DNA from: Paenibacillus silagei
Lineage (GTDB): Bacteria; Bacillota; Bacilli; Paenibacillales; Paenibacillaceae
Length of the DNA stretch: 64,000 nt
Reading direction: 5' to 3'
NCBI RefSeq assembly: GCF_017874735.1
Contig: NZ_JAGGLV010000033.1
Coordinates: forward strand, 1 to 64,000
Both the position numbers and the translations under genes were made by a program. The notes beneath the pieces were generated by a model. The model was not told the DNA's origin and did not search any database. It was given only the letters and a program-made list of their open reading frames with translations. Below are positions 46,521 through 55,768 of the stretch, one piece after another (the first letter of the stretch is position 1; each line of letters opens with the position of its first letter).

Positions 46521-48140
46521 TCAGCCTTTATTCTTGAGATAGCTGTCATATCCTCTTTGCTTGATCTCCAGCCATTTGTCCAGCCCGAGTCTGGACAGCT
46601 CTGCCTGGTAATCCTTCCATTCCTCTTCCACTTTACCGGTCTTGGTCCATTCCGCGCGCTTGCGGTTCACATAAGCGAACAGGTCTGTCTCAATGGCGGT
46701 CAATTCCTTCTGATCCTCCAGGGAGTAGAAGACACGCGGGAAGTTGTTATCGGCCTTCATATAAGGCACCAGCTTCTCCTTCATGAGATCCAGCCGCCAA
46801 GCGGCATCATCTGGCTTGGTGGTCACCTTACCGTAGTATTCATCGAGGATCGCCAGCGGACCGCCGATGCTGGTTTTCTGGCGCAATTCAACCGGAGCCG
46901 CGCCTTCCAGCGGCAGATGCTTCAGCATTTTGGCCGATTCATCGTATTCAAAAATATTCTGCTGCGTCTCATCCCCATACGTTCCCCAGTTGTCCTCAAC
47001 CGACTGCTGCGGCTCATAGAGCTGGTCAATCCACTTGGCGGTAAGCTCCAGATTCTTGTTTGAACCGGTAATAACCATCCGTCCACGGTCAAAACCGAAG
47101 TTGTTCGTACGGGCTACATTGACCTCTCCGTCCGGTCCGGCAAGCGGCTGCATCAGATCATATTTATCGTTGAACCCGGTAATATTGGCTTTATCCCACT
47201 GGAAATAGAGACCGTAGCGCCCGCTCTGCCCTTTGGCCAGATAGGTGTTGTAATCCTGTTCAAACGCCTCTTCGTCGATCAGATCCAGCTGGTACAGCTC
47301 GTTCAGATACTTAATGCCCTCTTTATATCCGTCCTGGCCTGCGGTGAAGACCACTTTGCCGTCATTGGTAACCACCGTGTGATCGCCGTTATCCCCGAGA
47401 CCGAACGAGCCGAACAGGAAGTTCATATCCTCATTGCCGTTATTCAGCACAAAAGACAGCGGGATCTCATCCTTCTGGCCGTTCCCGTTCGGATCATCAT
47501 TCTTGAAGGCAACCAGCACCTTCTTCAGCTCCTCCGTCGTAGTTGGCATAGCGAGTCCCAGCTTCTTCAGCCATTCCACATTGATCCACGGCATCCCGTT
47601 GACCGAATGAATGCTCTCCTTGCCGGAGCCCAGCTCTTCAATCCATGGAAAAGCATAGATATGCCCGTCCTGCGCAGTCATCATCGATTTGTACTCCGGC
47701 GCGGCGGCCAGCACCTTCTGCAGATTCGGCATGTATTTCTCGATCAGCTCCTCCAGCGGCACAATCGTTCCGTCCTTGCCCAGGGTCAGCAGATCATAAT
47801 CCGAATACGCGGCATCGATGATTGCATCCGGCAGGTCGCCGCTGGCTACAGCCAGATTTCTTTTCTCAATAAAAGCGTCGTTCGTGTAGTTGGTGAAATC
47901 GATGTGGACCCCGGACTTCTCCTCCAGCCGCTTGTAGATCAGCTTCTCGTTCGGATCGGCAGGCGCCAGCGCTGAGCTCTGGGACATGAAGTGCAGCGAT
48001 ACCTTCTCTTTAAGAGGCAGCGTCACATTCTCCAGCTTGTAATCCTCCGAAGCCGAGGAATTGCTGCCCCCTCCGCCGCAGCCCGCAAGCACGGAAGCCG
48101 AGAGTGCCAGCACAGACAAGGTTTGCAATGTTTTTTTCAT
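46521..48140 (-). CDS. Extracellular solute-binding lipoprotein of a fructan/sucrose importer
   Basis: 539 residues. Lipobox VLAGCGGGG, then a family-1 binding protein of the LplA class (EKSGVHIDFTNYTNDAFIEK, DDPNGNGQKDE). AGGGGGAATCTCAT precedes the ATG. It lies between the permease gene and GH32. In intact loci of this type two permeases are expected; only one is present here. Confidence 0.9.
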   Translation of the reverse strand: MKKTLQTLSVLALSASVLAGCGGGGSNSSASEDYKLENVTLPLKEKVSLHFMSQSSALAPADPNEKLIYKRLEEKSGVHIDFTNYTNDAFIEKRNLAVASGDLPDAIIDAAYSDYDLLTLGKDGTIVPLEELIEKYMPNLQKVLAAAPEYKSMMTAQDGHIYAFPWIEELGSGKESIHSVNGMPWINVEWLKKLGLAMPTTTEELKKVLVAFKNDDPNGNGQKDEIPLSFVLNNGNEDMNFLFGSFGLGDNGDHTVVTNDGKVVFTAGQDGYKEGIKYLNELYQLDLIDEEAFEQDYNTYLAKGQSGRYGLYFQWDKANITGFNDKYDLMQPLAGPDGEVNVARTNNFGFDRGRMVITGSNKNLELTAKWIDQLYEPQQSVEDNWGTYGDETQQNIFEYDESAKMLKHLPLEGAAPVELRQKTSIGGPLAILDEYYGKVTTKPDDAAWRLDLMKEKLVPYMKADNNFPRVFYSLEDQKELTAIETDLFAYVNRKRAEWTKTGKVEEEWKDYQAELSRLGLDKWLEIKQRGYDSYLKNKG

Positions 48141-48158
48141 ATGAGATTCCCCCTAATA

Positions 48159-49061
48159 TTATTTAATGGAGCCGACCATGGCACCCTTCTCGAAGTATTT
48201 CTGGAAGAACGGATACATCACGATAAGCGGCAGACTGGAGATAACAATGGCAGAATATTTGATCATTTCGGACAATTTCTTAAGCTCCGCCTGGGCCAGT
48301 GCATCGGCAATCATGCCGGGCTGCACCTGATTCTGAATCAGGATCGAACGCAGCACCAGCTGCAGCGGGAACAGCCGGGAATCGTCCAGATAAATCATGG
48401 CATCGAAATAAGAGTTCCACTGCCCCACGAAGGCATATAAAGCCAGCACGAAGATAATCGGTTTGGACAGCGGCAATACGATCCGGAAGAAAATGCCCAG
48501 ATCAGACGCCCCGTCGATACTCGCCGCCTGAAACAGCTCCTTGGGCAGGCCCTGGAAATAGGTCTTCGCCAGAATAATATTGAACACGCTGATCGCCCCC
48601 GGCAGGATCACCGCCCACACCGTATTCAGCATCCCCAGATCCTTCACGACCAGATAGGTCGGAATCAGGCCGCCGCCGAAGAACATCGTAATCAGGAAGA
48701 AGATCATTACCGGCCGCTTCCCGGCCAGCCCCTCAATAGACAGCGGATACGCCGCGAAGACGGAGAAGAATACCGTAGCCAGCGCGAAGGCGGCAGAGTA
48801 GAACAAAGCGTTGAAGAAGCCGCGGATCATCGCGTCGTTGCTGAGAATTTTGACGTAGCCTGTAATGGTCCAGTCCGACGGCGCAATGGCCAGCCCCTTG
48901 GTAATGAGCACATTCGGTGTTAAGAAGGAGGCCAGCACGACATACACCAGCGGAAACAGAATGACCAGGATGAACAAACCAAGCAATATATACGTGATAA
49001 CAACCAGAATCCGGTCCTTCCCGGAATATTGAATATCCGCAGCCGTCCGTGAGGCGGCCAT
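48159..49061 (-). CDS. Carbohydrate ABC permease, YtcP type, with a rebuilt N terminus
   Basis: 300 residues with six helices, the loop ELFQAASIDGASDLGIFF and the terminal KYFEKGAMVGSIK. It appears complete from about residue 11 on (QYSGKDRILVV). The first ~10 residues (MAASRTAADI) come from sequence that on the other strand continues the fructokinase reading frame. It has no clear ribosome site. The LplB partner that should precede it is missing. It may be poorly expressed or nonfunctional. Confidence 0.75.
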   Translation of the reverse strand: MAASRTAADIQYSGKDRILVVITYILLGLFILVILFPLVYVVLASFLTPNVLITKGLAIAPSDWTITGYVKILSNDAMIRGFFNALFYSAAFALATVFFSVFAAYPLSIEGLAGKRPVMIFFLITMFFGGGLIPTYLVVKDLGMLNTVWAVILPGAISVFNIILAKTYFQGLPKELFQAASIDGASDLGIFFRIVLPLSKPIIFVLALYAFVGQWNSYFDAMIYLDDSRLFPLQLVLRSILIQNQVQPGMIADALAQAELKKLSEMIKYSAIVISSLPLIVMYPFFQKYFEKGAMVGSIK

Positions 49062-49638
49062 GCTTCATTTCGGCTCGGCGACAGCGCTGCTGGCTGATCC
49101 CTTCCGCGAGGTCTATATGACGCTCATGGATGAAGCGAAGGCGAACGGACAGTTCGTCTCCTTCGATCCCAACTACCGGGGCGACCTGTGGACCGGGCAG
49201 CAGGAGGAATTCATCACGCTGTCCAGAGCCGGTATCTCCAAGGCCGATCTGGTAAAGGTCAGCGACGAGGAGCTGCAGCTGATTACAAGCGAAGCGGACC
49301 GTGATGCCGCCCTTGATATGCTGCATGAGTGGGGAGCCGGAGCAGTAGCCGTTACTCTGGGCAAAGACGGCACCCTCATCTCCTCCCCGGACTCCCGGCT
49401 GCTGATTCCGAGCATCACCGTGAAGTCCATCGATTCCACCGGTGCCGGCGATGCCTTCATCGGAGCGCTGCTCTGCCGGATCAGCCAGCTGGCCCATCCG
49501 GCAGACTTCACCCGCAGCGCGGAGCTGCAGCAAGAATTCGTCACCTTCGCCAACCGGGTGGGGGCGATGGTCTGCACCAAGGTCGGGGCGATTGCCGCGC
49601 TGCCGACACTGGACGAGGTCCAGGAATTTGCCGGGTAA
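49060..49638 (+). pseudogene. 5'-truncated PfkB-family fructokinase
   Basis: 192 residues versus about 310-320 for the family. It starts in mid-domain (HFGSATALLADPF) and has the rest: SFDPNYRGDLW, GADAVAVTLGKDGTLI-type segment and the catalytic/anion-hole STGAGDAFIGAL. The N-terminal sugar-binding part is missing. The frame runs open back to about 49033. It is joined head to head with the permease gene. Probably inactive. Confidence 0.85.
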
Positions 49639-49751
49639 GCTGCGGAGCTGCTGTTAAACCAATCTTTACCTGCTGTTTTCATCACAGACAGGGGAGCATG
49701 GCACGTAATATGATAAGCACATTATCATATGGTTGAAGGAGCAGCTTTTGC

Positions 49752-50450
49752 ATGACGATGAAACAAGAATTCGATAATCTGATGGCGTTTGCCAAGGATT
49801 TAATCAATGAGAATCTCGGCTTTTATTATGATATCAATTATGGTTATTTCCAGCCCGAGACCCATCCGATTGTGGACTTCATCCGGCTGATAGGCAGACG
49901 TATTCAGAGCCAGCTCATGCTGATGCCCGCGCTCTACGGGGAGGTCGACCAGATGGAGCGGATGTTCTCGGACAACCTGTTCTTTGATGAATGGGCCGAG
50001 GTGACGCTGGACGGACGGAGCTTCCACTTCCTGATGCGGCAGATTGACAACAGCAGCAGAATCATCAACCTGGCACGTGACCTGGTCTTCCCCTCCCCCT
50101 GGATTCCCCGCAAGCTGCGCGACAGTCTGATCCGCATCGGTGAAGGTACCCTGAACGGAAGCTGGCGGCAGGATAAGGATCATCAGGTTACCCTCTGGCT
50201 CCCTCTTGGCATCTCCTTCGTGGAAGGCTCAGGGCATCATTCCATAACGGCGGGGATCGCCAAGGGCGAAGGGGAGCTCTACCCCACCTCGGTGTATGAC
50301 ATCAGCCTCATCTATGATCACGTGTATACCGACGGCAGATATTACTACAGAACGCATGACCATTCGATTATCTCCGAGGTTCATTTCGTGGAATGCGCCG
50401 CTATCTTTGAGATCGGCCGGATCATGGCGGCGCAGAAGATTATTTTCTGA
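49752..50450 (+). CDS. Uncharacterised protein, possibly DUF6710
   Basis: 232 residues. AAGGAGC lies about nine bases before the ATG. A soluble alpha/beta protein with the segment SVYDISLIYDHVYTDGRYYYR; I recall this as DUF6710 but cannot confirm it. No signal peptide and no catalytic motif I know. It stands alone between the truncated fructokinase and the LacI gene. Function unknown. Confidence 0.6.
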   Translation: MTMKQEFDNLMAFAKDLINENLGFYYDINYGYFQPETHPIVDFIRLIGRRIQSQLMLMPALYGEVDQMERMFSDNLFFDEWAEVTLDGRSFHFLMRQIDNSSRIINLARDLVFPSPWIPRKLRDSLIRIGEGTLNGSWRQDKDHQVTLWLPLGISFVEGSGHHSITAGIAKGEGELYPTSVYDISLIYDHVYTDGRYYYRTHDHSIISEVHFVECAAIFEIGRIMAAQKIIF

Positions 50451-50485
50451 GGGACGACAAACCATAATTCCCCAAACAGCAAAGA

Positions 50486-50521
50486 AGCCGCGAACCCGCC
50501 CAAATCGGACGGTTCACGGCT
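50486..50521. terminator. Bidirectional terminator between unknown gene and LacI gene
   Basis: AGCCG-GAACC against GGTTC-CGGCT arms, just past both stop codons. Confidence 0.65.
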
Positions 50522-50524
50522 TAT

Positions 50525-51496
50525 TCAAGTAGTAGCTCTCTGTACGAGCTGAAATTCCAGCTCCTGCTGCCCGGCTTCTGTTCCCCCCAGCTTGCCGAGA
50601 ATCAGATGCAGCGCATTCTGCGCCTGTGCGCCAATCGGATTATTAATTGAGGTGATCCCCAGCGTATGGGCCAGCTCCGTGTTGTCGAAGCCGACAATCG
50701 CCAGCTCCTCCGGTACCTTCACCTTAAGCCTGCGGGCCTCGCTCAGTATCCCTGCCGCTACCATATCATTGGCGCAGAGGATGGCATTCGGAGGCCCGCC
50801 AGCAATCAGCAGCAGCCTGCGGATCAGCTCCTCACCCTGCCGGATGGAAAAGATCCCTGTCTGCGACCATTCCTGGTTCACCTCCAGATGATATTTGCGG
50901 GCAGCATCCTGATACGCCTGTATCCTCCCGAAGGTATTCATACTGGCCGGCCTGCCCCAAGCATTGGCAATCCGCGTATAACCCCGTCCGATCACATGCT
51001 CAAGTCCCAGCATGTACCCGTCATATTGATTCATGGCGACACTTTGAATCTCAGGAAGCTCCATCCGCTGCCAGGAGACAATCGGCCCGTATTTGCAGTA
51101 AGAGCCCAGGAGCGCCTGATCGTTAACGCAGGTGCTGATGACAAGCGCATCAACTCTTTTGCGCCGCATATCCTCGAAGGCTTGCAGCTCTTTGGCCGGA
51201 TCACCCCCGGAGGTATAGATAATCGTCTGATATCCGTGCCGGCTCGCAGTCTCCACGAAGCTGTTCAGAAAAGGCAGCATTACCTCGTTAATCCCCTCCG
51301 TTACCATCCCGATCTGCATCGTCTCTCCTGTGGATAAGGAGATGGCATTGCCATTGGGCACATAGTCCAGCTCTTCCATGATCTTCAGGATGATCTCCCG
51401 CGTTGCCTGGCTCACATGGGGAGAACGATTCAGCACCCTCGATACTGTAGCTTTGGAGAATCCCGACAGTTTAGCGATTTGATCCAGATTCGACAT
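50525..51496 (-). CDS. LacI-family regulator of the GH1 gene
   Basis: About 323 residues. The N-terminal LacI helix-turn-helix (LDQIAKLSGFSKATVSRVLN) is followed by the sensor domain (AIVGFDNTELAHTLGITSIN). I set the start at 51496 (AAGGAGAGCCATC upstream); the open frame continues to 51568 without a site. Divergent from the 6-phospho-beta-glucosidase, with a perfect palindrome between. It probably senses a phosphorylated beta-glucoside or a related sugar. Confidence 0.9.
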   Translation of the reverse strand: MSNLDQIAKLSGFSKATVSRVLNRSPHVSQATREIILKIMEELDYVPNGNAISLSTGETMQIGMVTEGINEVMLPFLNSFVETASRHGYQTIIYTSGGDPAKELQAFEDMRRKRVDALVISTCVNDQALLGSYCKYGPIVSWQRMELPEIQSVAMNQYDGYMLGLEHVIGRGYTRIANAWGRPASMNTFGRIQAYQDAARKYHLEVNQEWSQTGIFSIRQGEELIRRLLLIAGGPPNAILCANDMVAAGILSEARRLKVKVPEELAIVGFDNTELAHTLGITSINNPIGAQAQNALHLILGKLGGTEAGQQELEFQLVQRATT

Positions 51497-51543
51497 GATG
51501 GCTCTCCTTACATAATTTTTCATCTTTATAATAATACTTGACA

Positions 51544-51557
51544 TGTAACGCGTTACA
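51544..51557. promoter_or_regulatory. LacI-type operator
   Basis: Perfect 14 bp palindrome TGTAACGCGTTACA with central CG, the standard LacI-family form, between the divergent LacI and GH1 genes. Confidence 0.85.
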
Positions 51558-51635
51558 ACATTTAGCATGGCATTATAGGACCTATGAACAGCTTACCATA
51601 TCTGAATCCATAACTAATAGAAGGCGGGATTATCA

Positions 51636-53057
51636 ATGAATACACCATTTCCTGAAGGCTTCCTGTGGGGCGGCGCAGTCGCTGCGAACCAATTGGAAGG
51701 CGCATACAACGAAGACGGCAAAGGCCTGTCCACTCAAGACGTAGCTCCGCAAGGAATCAGGGGCCCTATCACCGAGGTGCCTACCGAGGATAATATGAAG
51801 CTGGTCGGCATCGACTTTTACCACCGGTACAAGGAAGATGTTAAGCTTTTTGCCGAAATGGGCTTCAAGGTCTTCCGTACCTCCATCGCCTGGTCGCGAA
51901 TCTTCCCGAACGGCGACGAGCTGGAGCCTAATGAGCAAGGTCTGCAATTCTACGACGACCTGTTCGATGAATGTCACAAATACGGCATTGAGCCGCTGGT
52001 GACCCTCTCCCACTACGAAACTCCGCTGCACTTGTCCAAGCAGTATGACGGCTGGGTGAACCGGCAACTAGTCGGCTTCTATGAACGGTATGCCAGAACG
52101 GTATTCACCCGCTACAAGGATAAAGTGAAGTACTGGCTGACCTTCAACGAGATCAACTCCATCCTGCACGAGCCATTCATGAGCGGCGGGATCTATACAC
52201 CGAAGGACAAGCTGAGCAAGCAGGATCTGTACCAGGCCATTCATCACGAGCTGGTCGCAAGTGCTACAGCGGTCAAAATCGGACATAAGATCAATCCGCA
52301 GGCCCAAATCGGCTGTATGATCCTAAGCATGCCAACATATCCGCTCACCCCTAACCCGGACGATGTCATTGCGGCAATGAAGTCAGAGCATATGAATTAC
52401 TTCTTCGGAGATGTGCATGCGAGAGGCGTGTACCCTGGCTATATGAAACGTTACTTCAGAGAGCACGGCATTGAGATTCACATGGAGCCTGGCGATGCGG
52501 ACATTCTCAAGCATACCGTTGACTTTATCTCGTTCAGCTATTATGTGAGCATCTGTGAGACCGGAGACAGCAGCAAACGTACCCAGGAAGGCAACCTGAT
52601 CGGGGGCGCACCTAATCCATACCTGAAGGCTTCCGAATGGGGCTGGCAGATTGACCCGCAGGGTCTGCGCTATGTGCTGAATATGTTCTATGACCGTTAC
52701 CAGAAGCCGCTATTTATTGTGGAAAATGGACTCGGAGCCAAGGATGAGCTGATCACCGGCGAAGACGGCGTGCCAACCGTCAATGACGACTACCGGATTG
52801 AGTACCTGAATGACCATCTGGTGCAGGTGGGCGAAGCCATCGAGGACGGCGTTGAAGTCATGGGCTACACCTCTTGGGGCTGTATTGACCTGGTCAGTGC
52901 GTCAACCGCTGAACTAAGTAAACGCTACGGCTTCATCTATGTAGATCGCCACGACGACAATACCGGAACCCTGGAGCGCTACCGCAAGAAATCCTTCCAC
53001 TGGTATAAGGATGTTATTGCTACCAACGGACAGAGCCTGCGGCGCTCAGGCCAATAG
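51636..53057 (+). CDS. GH1 6-phospho-beta-glucosidase
   Basis: 473 residues, normal GH1 length. Acid/base Glu172 in WLTFNEINS and nucleophile Glu363 in FIVENGLGAKD. The loop SASTAELSKRYGFIYVD carries the Lys and Tyr that bind the substrate phosphate in 6-phospho enzymes, so phosphorylated cellobiose, salicin or arbutin is expected, although no PTS gene is in the window. AGAAGGCGGG precedes the ATG. Controlled by the divergent LacI protein. Confidence 0.93.
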   Translation: MNTPFPEGFLWGGAVAANQLEGAYNEDGKGLSTQDVAPQGIRGPITEVPTEDNMKLVGIDFYHRYKEDVKLFAEMGFKVFRTSIAWSRIFPNGDELEPNEQGLQFYDDLFDECHKYGIEPLVTLSHYETPLHLSKQYDGWVNRQLVGFYERYARTVFTRYKDKVKYWLTFNEINSILHEPFMSGGIYTPKDKLSKQDLYQAIHHELVASATAVKIGHKINPQAQIGCMILSMPTYPLTPNPDDVIAAMKSEHMNYFFGDVHARGVYPGYMKRYFREHGIEIHMEPGDADILKHTVDFISFSYYVSICETGDSSKRTQEGNLIGGAPNPYLKASEWGWQIDPQGLRYVLNMFYDRYQKPLFIVENGLGAKDELITGEDGVPTVNDDYRIEYLNDHLVQVGEAIEDGVEVMGYTSWGCIDLVSASTAELSKRYGFIYVDRHDDNTGTLERYRKKSFHWYKDVIATNGQSLRRSGQ

Positions 53058-53073
53058 AATAGCCAGACAATAC

Positions 53074-53122
53074 AGGTTGTCCCGAAAAGCCATAAAAAGC
53101 TGATTGGGACAGCCTTTTTTTT
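53074..53122 (+). terminator. Terminator after GH1
   Basis: AGGTTGTCCC against GGGACAGCCT (one G-T pair) followed by TTTTTTT. Confidence 0.85.
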
Positions 53123-53591
53123 CATGGAAAAAGATAGCTTCTTGCGTTCTTCATGGCTTCAGATACAGGCTGCAGGATCCATTCCGCCCAGCCTGGGTTA
53201 GACTGTAGGAATGGTAGCAATAGCGGCCCATTCTGCTGTTCTTTGCCTGCCCCTCCCCCCCAATAACTGAAGATATCAATTTCAGTTGAATAAGCCATTA
53301 ACAAAAAGCTGGGAAGGAGCGGAGGGGAAATTTGGAACTGTAGGAGCGGTAGCGACCGCCTTTGTATACGGATTTCAACCGCAACAGCGGCTTGAATCAA
53401 GAAATCTGTATACAACAGCGGCCGAAAGTCCAAAGTTCACCGCAGTCGACGAGTTTAAGCTTTGCGTTACCGTTCCTGGCTTTTCACCTCATAGAATATC
53501 TTTCAGTTATCCCCCTTTACCATTTTGAAACTAATTGCCCGAAAGGTTAGGATATACTAGCCACAGATGAATCCTAAGGAGCGTAACTGTA
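53123..53591. other. Gene-free region carrying structured element copy 2
   Basis: No credible gene. It contains the repeat at 53321-53435 and the upstream region of the lipoprotein gene. Confidence 0.6.
53321..53435 (-). repeat. Structured interspersed element, copy 2
   Basis: Inverted relative to copy 1. Stem TTGTATACGGATTTC/GAAATCTGTATACAA has 15 pairs with one G-T and encloses AACCGC-AACA-GCGG. The flanking blocks (AACTGTAGGAGCGGTAGC and CGGCCGAAAGTCCAAAG) match copy 1 after reverse complementing. Confidence 0.85.
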
Positions 53592-55064
53592 ATGAACAAA
53601 TATACCTTCGGCCTCAGCAGCCTCTTATTCTTAAGCCTGATTGCCTCCGGCTGTGGAACCATGAAGACGCCAAGCGATCTGCTTCAAGCCCCGGCACAGG
53701 GGAATAGCGACGGCAATCTTACCGGAATCGTCAAATCCTTTCTACCGGCCAACGCGCATTTAACGGTTCCCATCCACTCGGAATCCGGCAGTGCGATTCA
53801 ATTACAGGATCTGGACAAGGACGGGCAGGAGGAGCTTCTCGCCTTCTACAAGACAGACAAAACCGATTACGAGATCAATACCCTCCTCCTCTCACAGCAG
53901 AACGGCAAGTGGACCAAGCTGGCTAACCTTACCGGGGTAGGCAGCGAATTGAATGAAGTGTCCTTCACAGATGTTACCGGTGACGGAGCGGAGGAGCTGC
54001 TGCTCGGATACGGCGGCGGGGAGGGCTTAAGCAAAGAGCTGGCGGTCTACAGCCTAAGCGGCGGCAAGCTGACGGAGCTGCTTAAGCAGCCTTACGACCA
54101 GTTGGTCCTTGGCGACCTGACCGGGAGCGGCCATACCGACATTGCCTTGCTTCAGAGTACCTACACCACAGATAACCTCCGTGAGACCCATCTCCTGTTG
54201 CTCCGGCTCAAGGACGGTACGCTGCAGACCTTATCTGACCAGAAGCTCGATGGTAATGTCATCGAAGCCCAGTTCGGCAAGGCGTCCCCTACCCGGGAAG
54301 CAATCGTCATCGATGCCGCCATTGGCGCACATGCTTCCTATACTTCACTGCTAACTTGGGAAAAAGACAGGTTTACTGATATACTGGCAACAGATGATTA
54401 TCAGCGTACTGCGCTCGCTGCAAGCAAGGATCTGGTGCTATCTCCGCCAACCGTCTCTCCTGACCTGCTTGGCAGCAGCAGTATTGCAATTAAGGACTAC
54501 CCGCAGTCCAGCCTGGATGTGAATAATGACGGGATCTTGGAATTCGGCTTCCTGGTGCCGCCAGCCGGTACGGAGAGCATGGCTCCCTTGGCGACCCCAT
54601 TCATCACCAAATATTATCAGTGGGACGGACAGACCGGCCTGACCTTCGTGCAGGAGCAGTTCGACCGCTGGGGCTTCAACTTCCATATTCCCAAGTCCTG
54701 GGCGGGCCAGACCCTGCTGGAGGTTCCGGGAGAATCACCCCAGCCCTGGGAGAAGCTCCAGTTCAGCTACAAGAATACCGGGTCTGCTGTGAAGGCTCCG
54801 CTGCTGGAGCTTCGCCTGCTGACGAAGAAGGCATGGGCTGCCGCAGAGGTCCAGCTGAAGGCTGAGAATAGAGAGTATAAGCTGCTGTATGAGCAGGGGA
54901 ACTCTAACAATGACACGGAGCCTACCCTATTCGTTGCCGTAATGCCCGCAGCGGATGCCGCCGGCAAGCTGCAGGGGGCCGATCTGCAGAATTATAATCA
55001 GCTGAAGCTTACATTAGATGAAGTCGTTCAGCTGGCCGGCACACCCCAGAAGCCCCGGCAATAA
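53592..55064 (+). CDS. Lipoprotein with FG-GAP/VCBS-like repeats, operon with a two-component system
   Basis: 490 residues. Lipobox IASGCGTM. Repeats with Asp-rich loops (LQDLDKDGQEELL, FTDVTGDGAEELLLGYGG, LGDLTGSGHTDIALLQ, LDVNNDGILEFGFL) suggest a beta-propeller with calcium-binding loops. The C terminus has another mixed domain. It starts at an ATG behind AAGGAGCG. The response regulator follows after 15 bp, so it may be an envelope sensor or an auxiliary protein of that system. Function inferred only. Confidence 0.75.
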   Translation: MNKYTFGLSSLLFLSLIASGCGTMKTPSDLLQAPAQGNSDGNLTGIVKSFLPANAHLTVPIHSESGSAIQLQDLDKDGQEELLAFYKTDKTDYEINTLLLSQQNGKWTKLANLTGVGSELNEVSFTDVTGDGAEELLLGYGGGEGLSKELAVYSLSGGKLTELLKQPYDQLVLGDLTGSGHTDIALLQSTYTTDNLRETHLLLLRLKDGTLQTLSDQKLDGNVIEAQFGKASPTREAIVIDAAIGAHASYTSLLTWEKDRFTDILATDDYQRTALAASKDLVLSPPTVSPDLLGSSSIAIKDYPQSSLDVNNDGILEFGFLVPPAGTESMAPLATPFITKYYQWDGQTGLTFVQEQFDRWGFNFHIPKSWAGQTLLEVPGESPQPWEKLQFSYKNTGSAVKAPLLELRLLTKKAWAAAEVQLKAENREYKLLYEQGNSNNDTEPTLFVAVMPAADAAGKLQGADLQNYNQLKLTLDEVVQLAGTPQKPRQ

Positions 55065-55079
55065 GAAGGAGAGCTGTTC

Positions 55080-55766
55080 ATGAAAGTGCTGATACTGGAA
55101 GATGAGAAGCCTATCCGTGATCTGCTGTGTATCAACCTTAAGCGGGCAGGCTTCGAGATCGCGGAGGCTTCTACCGGTGAAGAGGCGCTGCGCATTGCAA
55201 GAGAACAGAGAGATTTTGACATCGCGATTCTCGACCTGATGCTGCCCGGACTCAGCGGGTTCGAGGTGTGCACCCTTCTGCGGACACACTTCCCCCGGCT
55301 GGGAATCATTATGCTCACCGCCAAAAGCCAGGAAATCGACAAGGTCATGGGCCTGGAATCCGGCGCAGACGACTATGTGGTCAAGCCCTTCAGTCCGGTG
55401 GAGCTGGTCGCCCGGGTGCGCTCGCTCTACCGCCGGATGTATCCGGGAGAAGTGCTGCCGCAGGAGAATCTTATCGAGCTGCCGCCTTTTACACTATTGC
55501 TGGATGAACGGAAATTATTGAAGGACGGGCAGGATATCCCGCTGACCCCAACCGAGTTTATGATCGTTAAGCTGCTGATGGAACAGCCGAACAAGGCCAT
55601 GAACCGGGATGATATTCTGACAGCCGTATGGGGGCAGTACTTCATGGGGGATCTTAAAATTGTAGATGTGAATATCAGCCGAATCCGCCAGAAGATCGGA
55701 CAGGAGTCCTCCGGGCCGCAGTTCCTCGAGACCGTGTGGGGATTCGGATATATTTGGAGGGGCTAA
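55080..55766 (+). CDS. OmpR/PhoB-family response regulator
   Basis: 228 residues. Receiver domain with the phospho-acceptor Asp in AILDLMLPGLSG and the Lys in DDYVVKPFSP; C-terminal winged helix (FMIVKLLMEQPNKAMNRDDI). AAGGAGAGCTGTTC precedes the ATG. Its kinase gene follows immediately. Confidence 0.95.
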   Translation: MKVLILEDEKPIRDLLCINLKRAGFEIAEASTGEEALRIAREQRDFDIAILDLMLPGLSGFEVCTLLRTHFPRLGIIMLTAKSQEIDKVMGLESGADDYVVKPFSPVELVARVRSLYRRMYPGEVLPQENLIELPPFTLLLDERKLLKDGQDIPLTPTEFMIVKLLMEQPNKAMNRDDILTAVWGQYFMGDLKIVDVNISRIRQKIGQESSGPQFLETVWGFGYIWRG

Positions 55767-55768
55767 TT

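Noticed and set aside
49033..49062. Insertion-sequence-mediated junction at the permease/fructokinase fusion
   Set aside because: No inverted repeats, target duplication or transposase is seen; a simple deletion or inversion explains the structure.
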